Origin: Anarhynchus alexandrinus
Lineage: Eukaryota > Chordata > Aves > Charadriiformes > Charadriidae
Assembly (NCBI GenBank): GCA_008711295.1
Contig: VUYV01000068.1
Coordinates: 2,125,689 to 2,189,688 of the forward strand
Direction of reading: 5' to 3'
DNA length: 64,000 nt
Below, piece by piece: positions 46,938-60,907 of this stretch. The notes below the pieces were generated by a model that was not told the DNA's origin, did not search any database, and saw nothing but the letters and a program-made list of their open reading frames with translations. Position numbers and translations under genes: made by a program. The first letter of the stretch is position 1, and every line of letters begins with the position of its first letter.

Positions 46938-48959
46938 AATCCAATCAAGATAAAACTGGTTAATTATTTGTGTGGAGTGACTTTAGAAGAGCCAGGGGTC
47001 AAACCGAAACCAGCTGTCAACCTTCAGTCAATCCCAAATTAATAATACAATGCGAGACGGGCCTCTAAAGGTTTTTTAATGTGTTTATATCTCGACTTGA
47101 TAAACACAGTCAAGAGAGAGAAGATGGAAGAGGCAGGAAGCTTAGCAGGGTTACTTTTCTGTAAAAAACAACTTGTGAAAACATCTGTGCAGCCCGCAAC
47201 TTCCCAGATGTTCTCTTTAACAGAGCACTTAACTTGTTTATATTTTGCCTAACACTGGAATCATGGCAGATTATTTTTGTTGCGGGGTCTTTGCAACATT
47301 TTGTAGGTGGTCTCGTAAAAGAAAGCAGATATTTAACCCCACCACCACCTCCTTCTCCTTTGCCCTGGTTGTTTACACAGCGGAGCTTGGTACCAGTTCC
47401 CTCCGATAGCGCGTGCGTGGGGGGCCTGGGGGCTCGGCTATCGCTCTGCTTTTACACCAGAGTCACTCTGTTGGCTCTGCTACGAGGGCTGGAGGCTGAC
47501 ACGGGTGAAAATGTGAAACGATTCAGGCGTTCGCTTCAGCCTGGCATGTCCGAAAGATGGCTTGAAATCGTTACTTACTGCCTTTGACTTGTTCACACCA
47601 GCAGCAATGGGGCACCGCCTCACAAGGTCCAGCATGAATGACTTGTCCCTCCTGTGGGATGTCCTGTGTAAAAACCATTTGCCCACAGAAAAAGGATCTG
47701 GCGATCAGAGTCTATATATAGTGAACATCAGAGGTTTTCCTATTTGCATGGGCTGGAGAACCCACGTATGTGTACCTTTTACTGTCCACAGCTACAGCTT
47801 TCAATTGGGAGTGTTTTCTTTTCCTTAGTCCTGGCTATTTTGCCATGTTTGCAGGAGATGCATGAAGCACTTGTGATATTGCCAAGTCCAAAGCTTCTTG
47901 GGGTCTGAAGGGCTTTACCATCCCCCCAAAATATCCCACCTCAATCCCACATCATATGGCTCAATTGCAGCTCCACAGGCTTTCAGATGGGGCTGTGACT
48001 CTTCCTTCTGGTCAGACTCCTCCACTTGAGCAATTTTGGGCTAATTCATGATTGGATCAGATTTTGGCTGGCAGGTTCTCGAAGGAAAACCGAGGGGCTG
48101 GAGGAAATGGTGCGGGCTGCTTTTTATGCTCAGCTTATAGCTCTGACTGGAGCTGATGCTCTTTGCATCCTGCCCTAAAGGGCTGTTTCTACATCAGGAA
48201 TACATTTGTGAAAAGCTGTTACAGCGTGTCCCAAAGCGATGGGCAGAGCGAGGCTGGATGTGTCTCCTGGGGCAGACTTGCACAGCCGTAGCTGGGAGCT
48301 GGGTACATTGCCCCCAGAAAGGTCAAACAGGATTTACCATAGGTGTCTTACTGACATTAGGGCCTCAGAAAATCTTTTTTGAACAAGTCTATATGATTGA
48401 CAGACAGAGTGAGGTCGCATAGGCTGAGGACTTGGGAAGTCTTATGTTACTTTAATCCATTTCTTTTCTGTTTATTTTTTTGTCAATTGAAAATGAATTA
48501 AACCTCACTGCACTGGGCACATTTAAATGAAAGCTGCTGTAGAAATCCTCTGTGTTTTCCAGTAACGATATTTGCAAGCTGTGCTGACAATATTCCGTCC
48601 CTCTGACAAAACACAGTTATAAAAAGTCGTTTCTCCAGAGCCCTCTGTAGTTAAGTGCCTGAATACTGGAGTACAAACTGACAACAGTATATATGGCCAC
48701 CATACAACTTAGCATATTGTCTAACGTTCTCTTCAGTTGTGCTTTAAATTCACAATATACGCTGAAGAGTGTGCAGCCAGCTTTTTACACCGGCGTGCAC
48801 AACGCTAGCTAAGTCTACTTATTACCTTTTTGGGTTGGTTTTTCAGAGGAGTTTTCTTTGATTTGTTGGTTATTGTTTTGTTCTTCCTTATTCCCTTTTA
48901 TAGCCACTCCATTTGGTTTTCCCATGTGTGGGAAAAACATTGACTTTCAGCGCAAAAGC

Positions 48960-49040
48960 GTCTCCGCGGGGAATGGGGGAATGGTGCCTGACGCGCCATA
49001 TGGCGCAGGCGAAACATCTGTGAATCTCTGACGCTGCAGT
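48960..49040. promoter_or_regulatory. Small CpG-rich patch with a 14-bp perfect palindrome
   Basis: Several CpGs cluster in otherwise AT-rich, CpG-poor DNA. At 48993-49006 lies the perfect palindrome GCGCCATATGGCGC, which contains a CATATG E-box. It may be a protein-binding site; no gene is attached to it. Confidence 0.3.
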
Positions 49041-52000
49041 TCTGCTTCACGGGCCCAGGGTGCATTTCACACACGTGCTAAGGGGAAACGAATATGACAT
49101 GAGTATTTCTCGGTGAACCTTGACGTAGGAGAAACAGAATGAATTTGCTACAGGAGACTGTAAAAAAATCAAAACGCGACATTGTGCTAAACCAATTTCC
49201 CTAATGGAACTGTATTGCCCCTATTACGCTGCCTTTCCTGTTAAATTGCAGTATCTATTTTCTATTGCCATCATGTAGGGCTGAAAATAAATCTTGTGGC
49301 GAACGGAGAAGGCTCATCTTACAACTTGTAGAAAGGTTAATTAAATGGTGCGTGGTGCTGGCACTCGCTCACTGCAGCCTGCGCCCGGGGATGACAGATT
49401 ACCGGGGGTGTGCGAGCAGCTCCCTCCTTCACCCTCACACAATCCATACATCAGATAGCTGTGCCAGGGGGCTGCATCCTGAGGATGTGTCCACTCGGCA
49501 ATAATTCCCCTTCTACAGGTAAAGTTATTCACATGTATACAGACTCTCTGGAAAAGAGAGTTCAGATGTGCCTGTGTGTTTCAGGCACCCGAAATAACAT
49601 TTTTGTGCTCTTTTTCTGACTTTTCAGGAGGTTCATTAGCCTGCTTACAAGCGACCTTTTTCTAGACTTGTCATGAAGATCTTTTGCTTGCAATGGTCCT
49701 GGTGGCCTGCAGTGGTAGTGATGTGGATAAGCACTCAAGTGGAGACTGCTGCACACTTTCAGCATGACCTCTCCTCTTGATTTTGCCCGTGTAGCAGGGC
49801 ACAGCTCCATGTTGAGTGCCACTGGTGGCATTGCGCACACAGACACCGCCGAGGAATGACAATGCTAAGGATGACCGAGCACTTTGCAGGGACTGCTGAG
49901 ACTCAAATTCAGGTGTTGGCTCTGCCCCAGCACACGTGTGCCAGTCTGTCTGCAGACTTTGTGTGCCAGACCCTGTGCAAGTTGCCGAAGCGCAGGTCCT
50001 GCTGAGTGACTGACACCAGTGATCAATGGGGACCACAGAGTTTGTGAAATGCTCGTGATGCTTCCTTACCTCCCAGGGCCATTAGGATCTGGCAGCAGAA
50101 GATGGTAAGGTACTTTGGAACAGGGATATCTGGGTTTCTGGAAGGACCCTTATGTTGGGAGTAAACACCGCCTTGCTGCGTGGAGGGCTGCTGTCTGCAC
50201 GGGCTTGGCCAAGGACAGGAGGTACGTGTGTGCCTATGGAGCACTGTCACAGCAGAAACATCATTCGTGGGACAGAAGCTTTTCGGCACGGTGATGCTGG
50301 CTGCTCTGGAAGAGCACTCAGCTGTGCAGCTCCTCCATGGGGCAGCAACCCCAGTGGGAAATGACCACCAGGGTAAATCCCTAAAACTTTCATACGGGAT
50401 CCGGGAGTTCTTGGACTAGTTAGATATTGAGGACTCCTGCTGAATTTTGCATCCAGAGCACCAACACCAGCAAAGTATGCAGAGGCAGAGACCTTCCCTT
50501 GAAGCGTACAGGGAAGCCCTTTCCTCCTCCCAGCAACCGTGAAGAGGCAGCTCTTCTGGAAAGACTCTATGGTGATTGTTCGCTTTCCTTAAATATCAAG
50601 ATGCTACAAACAAGGAACCCCATTTTTGTACTGACGAGAGAAAAAAAAAAATGACATTCCCTGTGGCTGCACTGTGAAGGGGCTGGTGACCAACAGCTGA
50701 ACGCCGTGCTGGAAACATGCAATACCTAACAGTGCAGAGTCAGAAAGAAAATCCGGCATTTCTTAGCCAAAAAGTACAACCATAACCTTTAACTGTGAGG
50801 ATAGCAATTATTCCAGCAGAAAAAGCAATCGCTGCTACTTAGGACTGTAGTCCAGTGCTTGGAGTGCCTTGCTGAGCCTTCTGCGTTTGTGGCTTCCTCA
50901 CCCCTTTGTTATTGCTCTGCTTAGCCCGGTTAAACAGGGAATGAATGTGGGAGTGTCTTGGGATCATTAAGGAGATTTAGGAGTAAAACCCTAGTCAAGG
51001 CTGTGAGAAAAACTCTGCTAAGTGGCACCAGCCAAAGGTCCCATTCCCACACGTACTTATGCACGTGAGCAACTGCACCCACAGGAATAATCGCCCTGGA
51101 GCCCGGTAGGATCAAGGACAGATTCCTGTGTCAACATCAACAGCAATGGGCACCTCAGTATGAGACTTGCTGCGTGGCTTTTGGCAGTGTATCTACCCAC
51201 AGTGAGCTGAAATGCTGTCCCAGGGTCTTTGATCAGGATGCACTTCAGTGGGATTTGAACGTTGCACGGGCCTTGACCCGCGGAGAGAGGAATTTTACCC
51301 TTCCATAAATATGCTGTGCCCTGGCAGGTCCTGCGCTCTGGGGCTGGCTGGAGCTTGGGAAAAACTATCCAGCCACAGCATTTCTAATGCGGGTGCGTGG
51401 GGTTTGCTCACGCCCGGCTTGCTGGTGCACATGGGCCACCCTGCACGTAAGCTCTCTGATAATTTCCAGGGAGGCAGGAGATCAAAAAGCACCGCGTGTG
51501 TTTCCTGAGCTCCCAGCCAGGGCTCTTGCCTCTGCCGGTCCGGCCTCAATGGGCACACGCCTTTCTGAAGGGGCAGGCAGAAATGCTGCCGGGAGGGAGG
51601 ATGGCTGTAGGGCCCATGAGCACCTGCTCTATAGGACCAGGCTGAGACCACAGACTGGTTTTGCAGAGCTCAGGACATAAGGATTTTCAGGCCTCATGGA
51701 CCCTGGATGTACTGCCCCCCACCATGTCGAGGTGGGATGCACCAGGTCGCTGCCCGCCCGGGCACTGCTCCAGCACTCCACTGCACACCCGACATCAGCC
51801 TTCCTCTCCCCTGGGGAAGAGGATGAGCCTTGTATCAGGGACGCTGACCCTCCAGCGGTGTAGCCGTGCCAGCGTGCAGTTTTGTGTTTTCTGGACTGGG
51901 GATGCAGAGTGTGTTTACCTTGACTTAATGACGAGCACATTTAGAGAAGGTTTCCATCACGGAAGACTGAGGAGACTGATAAAACCAAGGTCTGGTTCCT

Positions 52001-54340
52001 CCTGGACTGTAACACAAATGTTTCCTTTGGCTTTCTGTTTTATTGGCTCCATTCACAGTGATCTCTAAGGAGCCCATCAGAGGCCTCTGCGCTCGCAGCG
52101 TTCAGAGCAAGCATGGTTTCTACAGACAATTGCCTGCAGCTTGCAAAAGCAGATTTGCCAAACCACACATAATAAATCAAAACACAATTTCCAAGTGCTA
52201 GAATGGGCAAAAGCTACATTTTATTACAATGCAGTCTTTCCAGGAGAATTTCTTGGCCTTGCTTTTTCAGGAACATTTAACGAGAGGGAAGAAAACAGGT
52301 GGATAGTACAGAAACGAGATGGCACAGGTAGACGGCTCATTGACTTTATCTGGTTATTCTCAAAAGCAATCATTTTACAGCTGTCAGAGTTACAGTCTTT
52401 AGGAGCTGCCTCATATTCCCATGTGCTAGGAGATCCCACAAGCAGCCAAGCCAGTTCAGTTATGATTTTCCATCACCCTTCAGAAGCAAACTTCTTTCAG
52501 AAACAAACATCTTCTTTCTAGGTACAAACAACCTTCCAAAAGAGCTGAAGATAAGAGTGTACATGTTTTTTCTAAGTTTATCATAATGATGTTTTTCTAC
52601 CTCCTAGATATTCATAGGACTCCTCTTTTTGTATAATAGCAAAACTTCTCATAGTCTGCAAATTGGTTAGTGTTTCAGCACCGTCTTAATGTTTTTTAGA
52701 TCAGATTGCATTGTACAAAACTCAGAGTTTTGGTTTGCATCTCACCGTTGTCCCTTTCCAGGGAGCAGGCTTTTAGAAATCCACGTGACACCGCCAGTTA
52801 CAATCTGCAAAGCACCACACTGGCATCTGATTTGCAGAAGAATTCGCATGAACCAGAAGTTGCCCTAAACTACTTTTTAAAGTGGGCCTATCTGATTACC
52901 ATCTTTCATTAAATACATGTTAATAGGCCGAAATTGGCTCCCCTCTCCCCCACCATTAGGGGCAAGGTTTGTAATGCAGACCTGCGCCTTTGCTTCATGG
53001 AGGATCCTCAGTTAAACCCATGTCTCCTCTACCTATCAAGAGCATCTCTTCGGTTTGGATCCTTGGGAACTGTCAGCATCTGAATTTTGCAGCTTGCTTT
53101 TCCCAGTTTCACACCCTGCTGCAGTATCGCCCTTCTTTCATTTGGGAGGCCCACACACACATATCAAAGTTCAGTACACGTGTGGGGGAGGAATATTCCT
53201 CCCTAATTTTCCAAAGTGGTTTTCAGGGATTCTCGCACTCTTGGTGGGAATCAAGCACAGAGCTAACTCCCTTTAACTTTAGAGTTTTAATTTATCCTTT
53301 AGCTGAAGCTTATTTAATTATTGTGGAATCCGTGCAAATTACATATCCAATACCTTATTCATGCCTGGTAATTTTCTGCACTCTCTAAGACATTTAGTAC
53401 TCCTGTAGAGGACAAATGTCTTGCCGGGGCTATGCTAATACGCTTAGCACCTGCAAATGGGTCCATAAAAAGGGGCAGATTCCCATTCACCGAAGTGGGA
53501 GACAGCTCTAGGGTCACCGTGCCTTCACCCTCCCCCACAGCACACCTTCAGGCGTAGTCCTCTCCAGAGCCTTGGTGTGACTAATTGCAAATGGCAGAGG
53601 AGATGGGGCTTTTGCTATCTCTTCTCTGGAATACCTTCTGTAAGGAGGGAGTGCTGGAACATTTCCCTCCAAAAGTGCCCTCCTTTGTTCATAATTTGCA
53701 GCCAAGTCAGGAAAAGCAATTTTTCCCACGATGCAGTGTCAAGCACCAAAGCAAACCTGGGTTGTGATCTCTGTCTCAGTCAAGAGTCAAAGTGAGGAGG
53801 CAGCAGGGTGTGCCCAGAGCAGGAGCGATGGGCCGTGGGGCTGCGATGATGAGCCGTGGGGCTGCCTGCAGCCTGGCAGAGCTGGTGGGTGAGCCTGGGA
53901 GGCGGTGGGCTCCCCTCTCCCCCAGCCTTTCCCTCTCCTTCCCCAGCTGAGGGGCTGAAAGGGGGTTTCCAGATGAGATCCCTTCAAACAGCCCTGCTGG
54001 GAAATCAGCATCTCTCCCAGCAGATTTCAAGGCTTGCTGTGTTTTCTTTCCCTTTCTCTCCCTCTCTCGGTGCCTTTTCCCCACCACCAGAGTATCCAAC
54101 ATCTTCTGTTTAAAGTAATTAACAATAATGAGGTCCCTGGTGAACTTCACAGACTGACTGTAATTTCTGCCCTTTCCAAGTCACATTCTGCCGGGGACGG
54201 GGTGAGCTGCCTCCCCGTAGGGACAATGAGACCTGGTGACATTACCCCGCCACAGCCCGACCGTGGGTCTTTCAGTCCCCCCCTGGTGTTCTTGAAACCA
54301 TTGACCAGGGGAGGAGTTAATCTATATTCTTTTAAAAGCT

Positions 54341-54458
54341 TTTTTTTTTTTTTTTTTTNNNNNNNNNNNNNNNNNNNNNNNNNNNNNNNNNNNNNNNNNN
54401 NNNNNNNNNNNNNNNNNNNNNNNNNNNNNNNNNNNNNNNNTTTTTTTTTTTTTTTTTT
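54341..54458. other. Assembly gap (82 N) inside a poly-T tract
   Basis: N occupies 54359-54440. An uninterrupted T run lies on each side (54340-54358 and 54441-54458). The true sequence probably includes a long T tract or a repeat beginning and ending in T that could not be closed. The long frame reading through the Ns is not real. Confidence 0.95.
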
Positions 54459-57400
54459 AATTGCCAGCTGGGTTCAAAAGAGGTGGCCAGGCAGAGGGAA
54501 GGCAGGGGAGCACCGTTGTTTGGTGTTCAGCTTGTGGCCACTGGCTGACCCCCGTGGGGCCAGCTCTGCCATCCCCTGCCTGTGGGTGCTCCTGGGCGCC
54601 CACGGAGGAGCTGGGCATACAGCACAGGGGATATGAGCCAGGAAATACTCCCTCTGCCCAACAAACGATGTCTTTCTTTGCTTTTATTATTTTCAAAAAG
54701 CCACGATTTCTGGAGTCATCAAAGGACGTGAGGAACGCCCAGCTGTGGCAGAAAAGCCTGAAACCATGAATTCACGAGGCTCAGCCTCCTCTCTTTCCCC
54801 CTTCACCCTCTAAAAAGGGAGACAAGGCAGGAGGCTGAGGAAGAGCCCCACTTTCGGGTCTTTTGGGGCTCCCAGGTCATAGTTACTCCCAGTGTGGGTG
54901 CCCGACAAGGGGTGCCCTGACCAGCATGGGATGCTGGTGCCCTGGGCATGCAGGGTTTCTAGCCAGGCATTGGTGTCCCTGCAGCCCCGTTACTACCCCT
55001 TCCCTGAGGGTAACATGCGGCTCAGAAGAGGAGGAGGAGAAGAATTGGGGGGTCTTGGTCGGGCAATCCTTATCCAGGTTTCTCTCCGGGGTGTCGGAGG
55101 AGCAGTTTCCCTCTGCCTCCCACAGCCTTGTGCTCAGCCGGCTCTGGGTCTAACCTAGTGCCCTCCGGAGTGGCAGTGTGGCCACCCCCATGGTCTGTGT
55201 ACCCCAAAGTGCCAGGGCAGCTGCCGCAGCCCCTGCAGCAGGCCTCCCCTCCACGGCTAATTGGTAGCATCTGTTGCGAGGACCATTTCAGCTGCTTGCA
55301 AAATCCAGGGTGGGGATCTTTAGGTTTTCCATAAGAAACCACTTTCTTTGAGGATGGGATTATACACTTCCTTGAGCCGTAAGAACATGCAGATGTCGCA
55401 GGACCAGACAGCCCCACCGCTCACCAGGAGGAAAGGAACAAGAGGAAATTACCCTTTCTCTCACTTATTTATTAGAGGGGACGGGAGTCTGTGTTTCCAC
55501 TCCCTCCTTGCGTTCACACACAGGATGCACAGGCAGCAGGAGCTTTGCCCACTTGCACCAGGCTTCTGCTCTGCAGAACTGGGCATTTTCCAAGCTGAAG
55601 GCAGGTGCAAGCTTCCACCCCCGGATATTAAACCAGAAGCTCCCACTCTTACTGCTGCTTTTTGCAGCACTGTTACAGCAGCGATGTCTGGAGGTGATGA
55701 CAAAACTTACCCCACTGGGTTATTCTGTAGCCCTGTGCCTCCTGAAGCATTTAATCACAGAAAAAAAAAGCATGGTTGCTGCCTCTGTGGGCAGGGGAGA
55801 GCAGGCACAGAGAGGCGGGCAGCTGCCCACAGTGAAGGCAGGAACAGGATCCCCTTGCCCTGGCTCTCAGTCCGGTGCAGACTGCCTTTCGCTTCCCACT
55901 CACCTCCGCCAAACCATCAGACTGGGACATCCTCTGTTACCTTCCCAGTTATTGCTTTCCTTGCTCCAGAGGCTTGCAGAGCTCCGTAGGCAGGGCTGGA
56001 AGTGAGGTAAGCCGGCACGTAAAGTACAAATGGCAGCAAAGCAGACATCCTGGAGTACGGCATCATGCGCAGAGCATCGCGAAAGAGAGCGATGCTTCAC
56101 TTCGCTTTGGGTTCAGGACTTCAGCATTTCCTTTTCTTCCAGACAGGAATGAGAGGGGGAAAGAAAAAAACAACAAAACCACAACCAAAAAGTCCCCCCA
56201 GTTTTCCATGAAAGATACCAAAAAAGATTTCAGTTTGACTCAAGCATTTTGTGTCAATATTGGCTTTTTAGTTAATAACATGTTACGGTAGAGATAATAA
56301 CCCTTAAAAAGCAGTCACATTAAAAGGCTGTTCCTGAGAAATCAAAACATTTAACTCTGTGACAATATTGAACCCTTCCACTTCCCTGCTTTCAATCTTC
56401 CTCATCACTCCCATTTTTCACAAAACAGAGTGGTTTTTGTTCAAAAGAGAGTCGTGTTCCCAGTGGCTCAGCCACATTTCTCACAATTGGCTCTGACTGC
56501 ATACTCATAAAATAGAGGAAGATTTAAAGCCTCACATGATGTGATGGTCTGCATAGCTGATCTGGGTTAAAAATCTGTCCCATCCCAACTCCTCCTGACT
56601 CTCAGAGCCTTTCCACCTTGTTGGTTGTTATTGCATCAGAACTGCCTCTGTATGTGCACATGTATGTGCATGTGTATGTGTATGTGGATCTGTATCATCT
56701 GTATCTGCATCTGTATCATCTGTATCTGCATTCTCTATATGCCTGTTGCTTCCTGAACTTCATCTATTTAAAAATATTCAGACAGAATTGGCCCAATCTG
56801 GCAAAGCAGCACTTGACTGTGCCCTCAGCCCTCCCTGCTTATTGACAAAGCAGACAGGACATCTCCTCCTCCACCTTGTATAAACCAGCAAAGCGCTGGA
56901 CCTGTGCATCACCTGTGGTGGTGGTCTCAGCCAAGCAGAAATATAGCTGAGCTTCATGGCAGGCAAAAATCAGGTCTGAACTTCACGGCTTGCTAGTCAG
57001 TCCTTGGCCTCTCATCAGAGGACAAAAATTAGTGCTAATTAGGGCAAGTTAGTATCTTTGGAAATTTCTCAGCCTGGACTTTATGTAATTGTGCACACTA
57101 AATTCAGAATCATAAATCAAGTATCAGGAGTCCGTTTTGGATGCCAGGCCATTGCTGCTGGCTTTAAAGGGGTTCTTCTCTGCCTGCTGCCCGCCATGTA
57201 TATGAGCTACAAAGCAGTGGGTTAGAAGTGGTTTCTTTGATCGTCAGAAGATTACCTCTGAGATAGGTGTGCCCCCTCCTGAAGAGCCCAGAGCCGCGCT
57301 GCTCTGTGCCGTGTTACACCCTGCGCTACAGGGACAGCTTTTCCTCTTTGTGTCCCTGCTGCTTTCTGCTGTAAAGCCAACGTGTGCCCCACGTTGGAAA

Positions 57401-60400
57401 CTCTGAGGAATGGAGCAGAGATGTAACCTGCCATCAGCCCGGCCCAGTTAGTGCTGGTGGGCGCCGCATGGACTGGGAGCATTTCCCACAGCGGAGGCTG
57501 CTCCGGCGGCTGGTGCGGGTGCCCTGGCCCAGCACTGGGTTACCCTGCCTGTGGGGCTACTCTTCCTCAGGCTAAACTGGGAGGCTTCACGTCAGGACAT
57601 AAAATACCTGAGCTAACGCTGAACAGAAGACAAGGTTGTTAAAAAAAAAAAAAAAAACAAATTTTCTAATTTATCTAGGGCTGATAACTAATCTACATGT
57701 ATAATTAAGTCTCTCCTCTCCTAAGCAGGTTGTGGCACTGGGTAAAAGGGGTATGGGTAACATGCTGGTACCAGCCACATCGTTAAGGAACATTTTAGAT
57801 GAGAAACGGTCAGACTTTGAAAGGTAAATGCCTTCCTCCCACTCCCCGTCGGAGTTACGCTGTTAGCTGCTGTTAGCTCCTTTGTAAAGCTCCCCACAAA
57901 ACTTCATTGTATCAAAAACCCAAAGTCTGGATACCCTTCTAGGGGCTTAGTGTGGGCAGTTTGTACCAGATTCCCTCGACTCCTAAGCCTTGGAAGGTGA
58001 TGGACTTGCTAGTGGATCTTTACAGGGCTTCTCTGCAAAGAGCTGCAGGGGCTCCGGGGCCCCTCTCCAGAAGGATATTCTGGGCTATCCTGAGCACAGA
58101 AATATTGCAATGCTGCAAAAACTGTGGGAAAGAGACTCTTGTTAGACTTTAATCTTCCCTCAACATGTGGCTGATGTGTTCACCATCGCCCAGGCCTTTC
58201 CCTCTGAAAGGATTACTTTATCACAGAGCTCTTTTCCTCATTAAATAAAAATATCAAACCAAACTAACCAAGACCATAGTTTATTTTGTTTCATGCTATG
58301 GGTTTATTTTAAATGTATTAGATTTCCTTTAAAAAAAAAATGCAATAACTGATAACGAGTGCATATGGATCTTTTCAGTTTAATGCTTTGTTTACACTGA
58401 ACACTGGTTTGCCTGCAAAGTGTGTGTTTTAAATTACTCGGCTTTATTTTAAACCAAATATTAACCTCTTTGTGCGTGCGTGAGAGAGAGGAGGAGAAAG
58501 GGAGATGAGAGGGAGCCGGGTGACAAGGACCACGTTGTGTGCTGCAGTGTTGGCGGGTGCCTCCTCCCCTCCTGCTCCTGTGCCGCTCCTGCTGCTCTGC
58601 TTCGCCACCCGTAAGACGAGAGTCTGAATTTGGAGCAACATAATATGAGGTTTGTGCCCCAAAACGCACCACTTCTGTAAAAAGGGAGAACAAAGAAGAT
58701 GCTCCTCTTTCCATCCAACCCAGAGAGGCTGGAGGGGTGCAAGTGGCCCTCGGGGGCATTGCCCGGCTGTGAAAGGGCACTGCTGCAAGACTGTGCCTTT
58801 GCTGGTGGTGTTCTGGAGGATGGTGGTGTCACCGCGTGGTGGGAGACATTGGGCTACAGCACGTGCAGGCAGCGAAGTTCCTTGTGGTTCTTCATTCTAG
58901 TCCAGGACTATCCCGGCTGTGGGAGGGGGCCTTTCCCCCTGTGGAGGAGCTCAATTCAGAAGACCACAAAGATACATCAAAATCACTGATGTGGACTGGC
59001 TTTTCCCAAACCCCCACTGCTCCTCCTCCTGCAGAGCCCCACGGCGTGTGTCCCCACCAGCCCTGTGCCCGGGCTTGCAGGCTCCTGTCAGCAGTAACCG
59101 GCACAAATGTCCAAATTGAAGCATCATGCATGAAGGTGTGGTGCACCACCCAGAATATTATTTGTCAGCAAGTTGCCGCTCCTGCTATGAATGTGCTGTC
59201 CACATCGATGAGGGGAACAGGTAAAAAGGTGCTTTCACCCTCGGGGCTGCAGCAGGAGAGGGAGCAGAGGCAGTGCTGCAGGTCTCAGCCCAGGAGCAGA
59301 GTTTACAGGGATTGTCGGAGCCTGTTGAACGGGGTCTCCATCAGGAGGCAAATCCAAATTTCTCCTGCAGTTCTAGAAGCATAAGCACCCGGTTAGGACA
59401 TTTTTTTGAGCCAAAGCCTGCCTGAAGCAGCCTGTCACATTGAGGAGGAGCCGTCCCTGGCCTTCCTTTAAGCCCATGACAGCAATACAAAGCCCCGAAA
59501 TGGCTTTCCAGCTTGCATTCAAAGTTTTTTGGCTCAAGCTGATTCGACTTCAAAGGCAGGCAAATCCACAAAATTTCTAAATCTCCTCAGCCTATTTCTA
59601 AACACAGACCCGACATGTTACAGAGTGCTTCCTGTCTGTTGGACGCATACCCCCACTATTAAGCAAGCGCTAATATCACAAATTGAATCCCCTGGAATAT
59701 CTCCAGACTGCCTAGAAAACATGACCCAGACTTGAATTAAATCCTTTAAAACCAGAAACAACGCTTCTTGCAAGCACAAATCATGTGGGTTTTAGTGCCG
59801 TCCAAAACGAATCTCAGCTCTAGGCTGGAGCTGGCCTTACACATCATTCCCGTTCTGCAGCCTAAATTTCTCTGCATGTCGCTAAGAAAATTTGGCCTCA
59901 CTGCTTGGCTTGAACTTCAACCTTAGAAAGTGAACATTGCCTGTCTGTGGAAACTCTCGTGACAAGCTAAGTGACTTCTGAAGGGAAGGATAGGAGTAGG
60001 ATAGAGCCTGTGTGTACAGGTCTGGGCAGATCTTGATATAAAATAACCCCTTTTTTTCTAACGCTGCCACACAGTCACTAGTCCATGTTTTAGTCCCATT
60101 CTTCTTCTGTTTGTCATGTCCACGTCGACTGAATTTAGCATCATTGTATTCTTTATTATTGTCATAACACCTAATCCCAACCGCAGCTCTATTGTGCCGA
60201 GCGCAGCCTAAGAAGGTTGTCTCTGCCCCAGGGAGCCTCGTTATTCAAATGCAAGACAAGAGGCAGCAGACGGCCATAGGCAGGTGGACATGAGCAAATG
60301 CTGGCTTGTGGTCTCTGCGCACCAGACATGCCATTTTCCAGCCCGTGGTCTGGTAGTGATGCTCCGTCCAAACTTTTCACAGCAATGGGTAAAAATACGC

Positions 60401-60907
60401 TGCCTTCTAGTTTTTAGCAACAGAAAGCAGTGGGGACCGTGCTGGAAAGGAAGGACAGAGCACAGTGGAGTTTTGTGTTCCGTTTCCATCAGGTGTGTAA
60501 AGCCAGTGCTGAGGTGCCCTCATCCCCACCAGTGTCCCAGCGCCGTTGCTGGAGAGGGTGCCCGCACACCTGCTAACCCACGTGTCCTGCAAAGGTGGCA
60601 GAGACACGAGAAGGTAAAAAGGCTTCGATGAGGAGGGAAACTGAGTTATCTCCTTCGCTGAGGTGGTAGCAGAGCTGTGGGAAATGACTGGTGTGCAGCT
60701 CCCCGCATTTGCCATCACTGCATGTTTGCCTTTCCTCCGTACGGAGAATGGATTTCTGGCCAGCTGGAGTGGTGGGGTGAGTGGAGGTGTGGGGCTTTCA
60801 CTGCTCTCCCTGTGGGATAGCCACAATTAGGTCACAAATGTCCTGCAAGAAAAAAAAATATCTCTGAGACTTCAGAACAAGCCAAATCTTGCAGTTCCTT
60901 TAAAAGG
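54459..60907. other. Intergenic sequence, no gene recognised
   Basis: Frames at 55348-55989 (213 codons) and 55508-56005 (165 codons) overlap on the same strand, and 58836-59384 (182 codons) is also open. None shows a domain, so I do not call them coding. A 17-A run lies at 57641-57657. The AT-rich block near 60.06-60.19 kb has the look of conserved non-coding DNA. Confidence 0.6.
56648..56735. repeat. TGTATG microsatellite running into a 21-bp tandem duplication
   Basis: Imperfect (TGTATG)n is followed by two perfect copies of a 21-bp unit beginning ctgtatcatc (56690-56710 and 56711-56731). Confidence 0.85.

Larger units (their letters stand above)
41728..54339. other. Intergenic sequence, no gene recognised
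   Basis: Long unique-looking stretch. It holds the GA/G-rich tract at 44.0 kb, a nested repeat at 46.08 kb, a TATG microsatellite at 46.9 kb and a CpG patch at 48.96-49.04 kb (listed separately). AT-rich non-repetitive blocks at 45.27-45.56, 48.48-48.78 and 52.1-52.9 kb are the best candidates for conserved non-coding elements. The open frames are short, and none encodes a domain I recognise. Confidence 0.6.

Noticed and set aside
54034..54636. 200-codon frame crossing the N gap
   Set aside because: It reads through poly-T and 82 unknown bases, so its length is meaningless.
55348..56005. 213- and 165-codon overlapping frames on the plus strand
   Set aside because: Two frames are open over the same bases, with no domain and no splice or promoter context. 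This is likely chance.
58836..59384. 182-codon frame on the plus strand
   Set aside because: No recognisable domain, motif or repeat structure, and opposite-strand frames overlap it.
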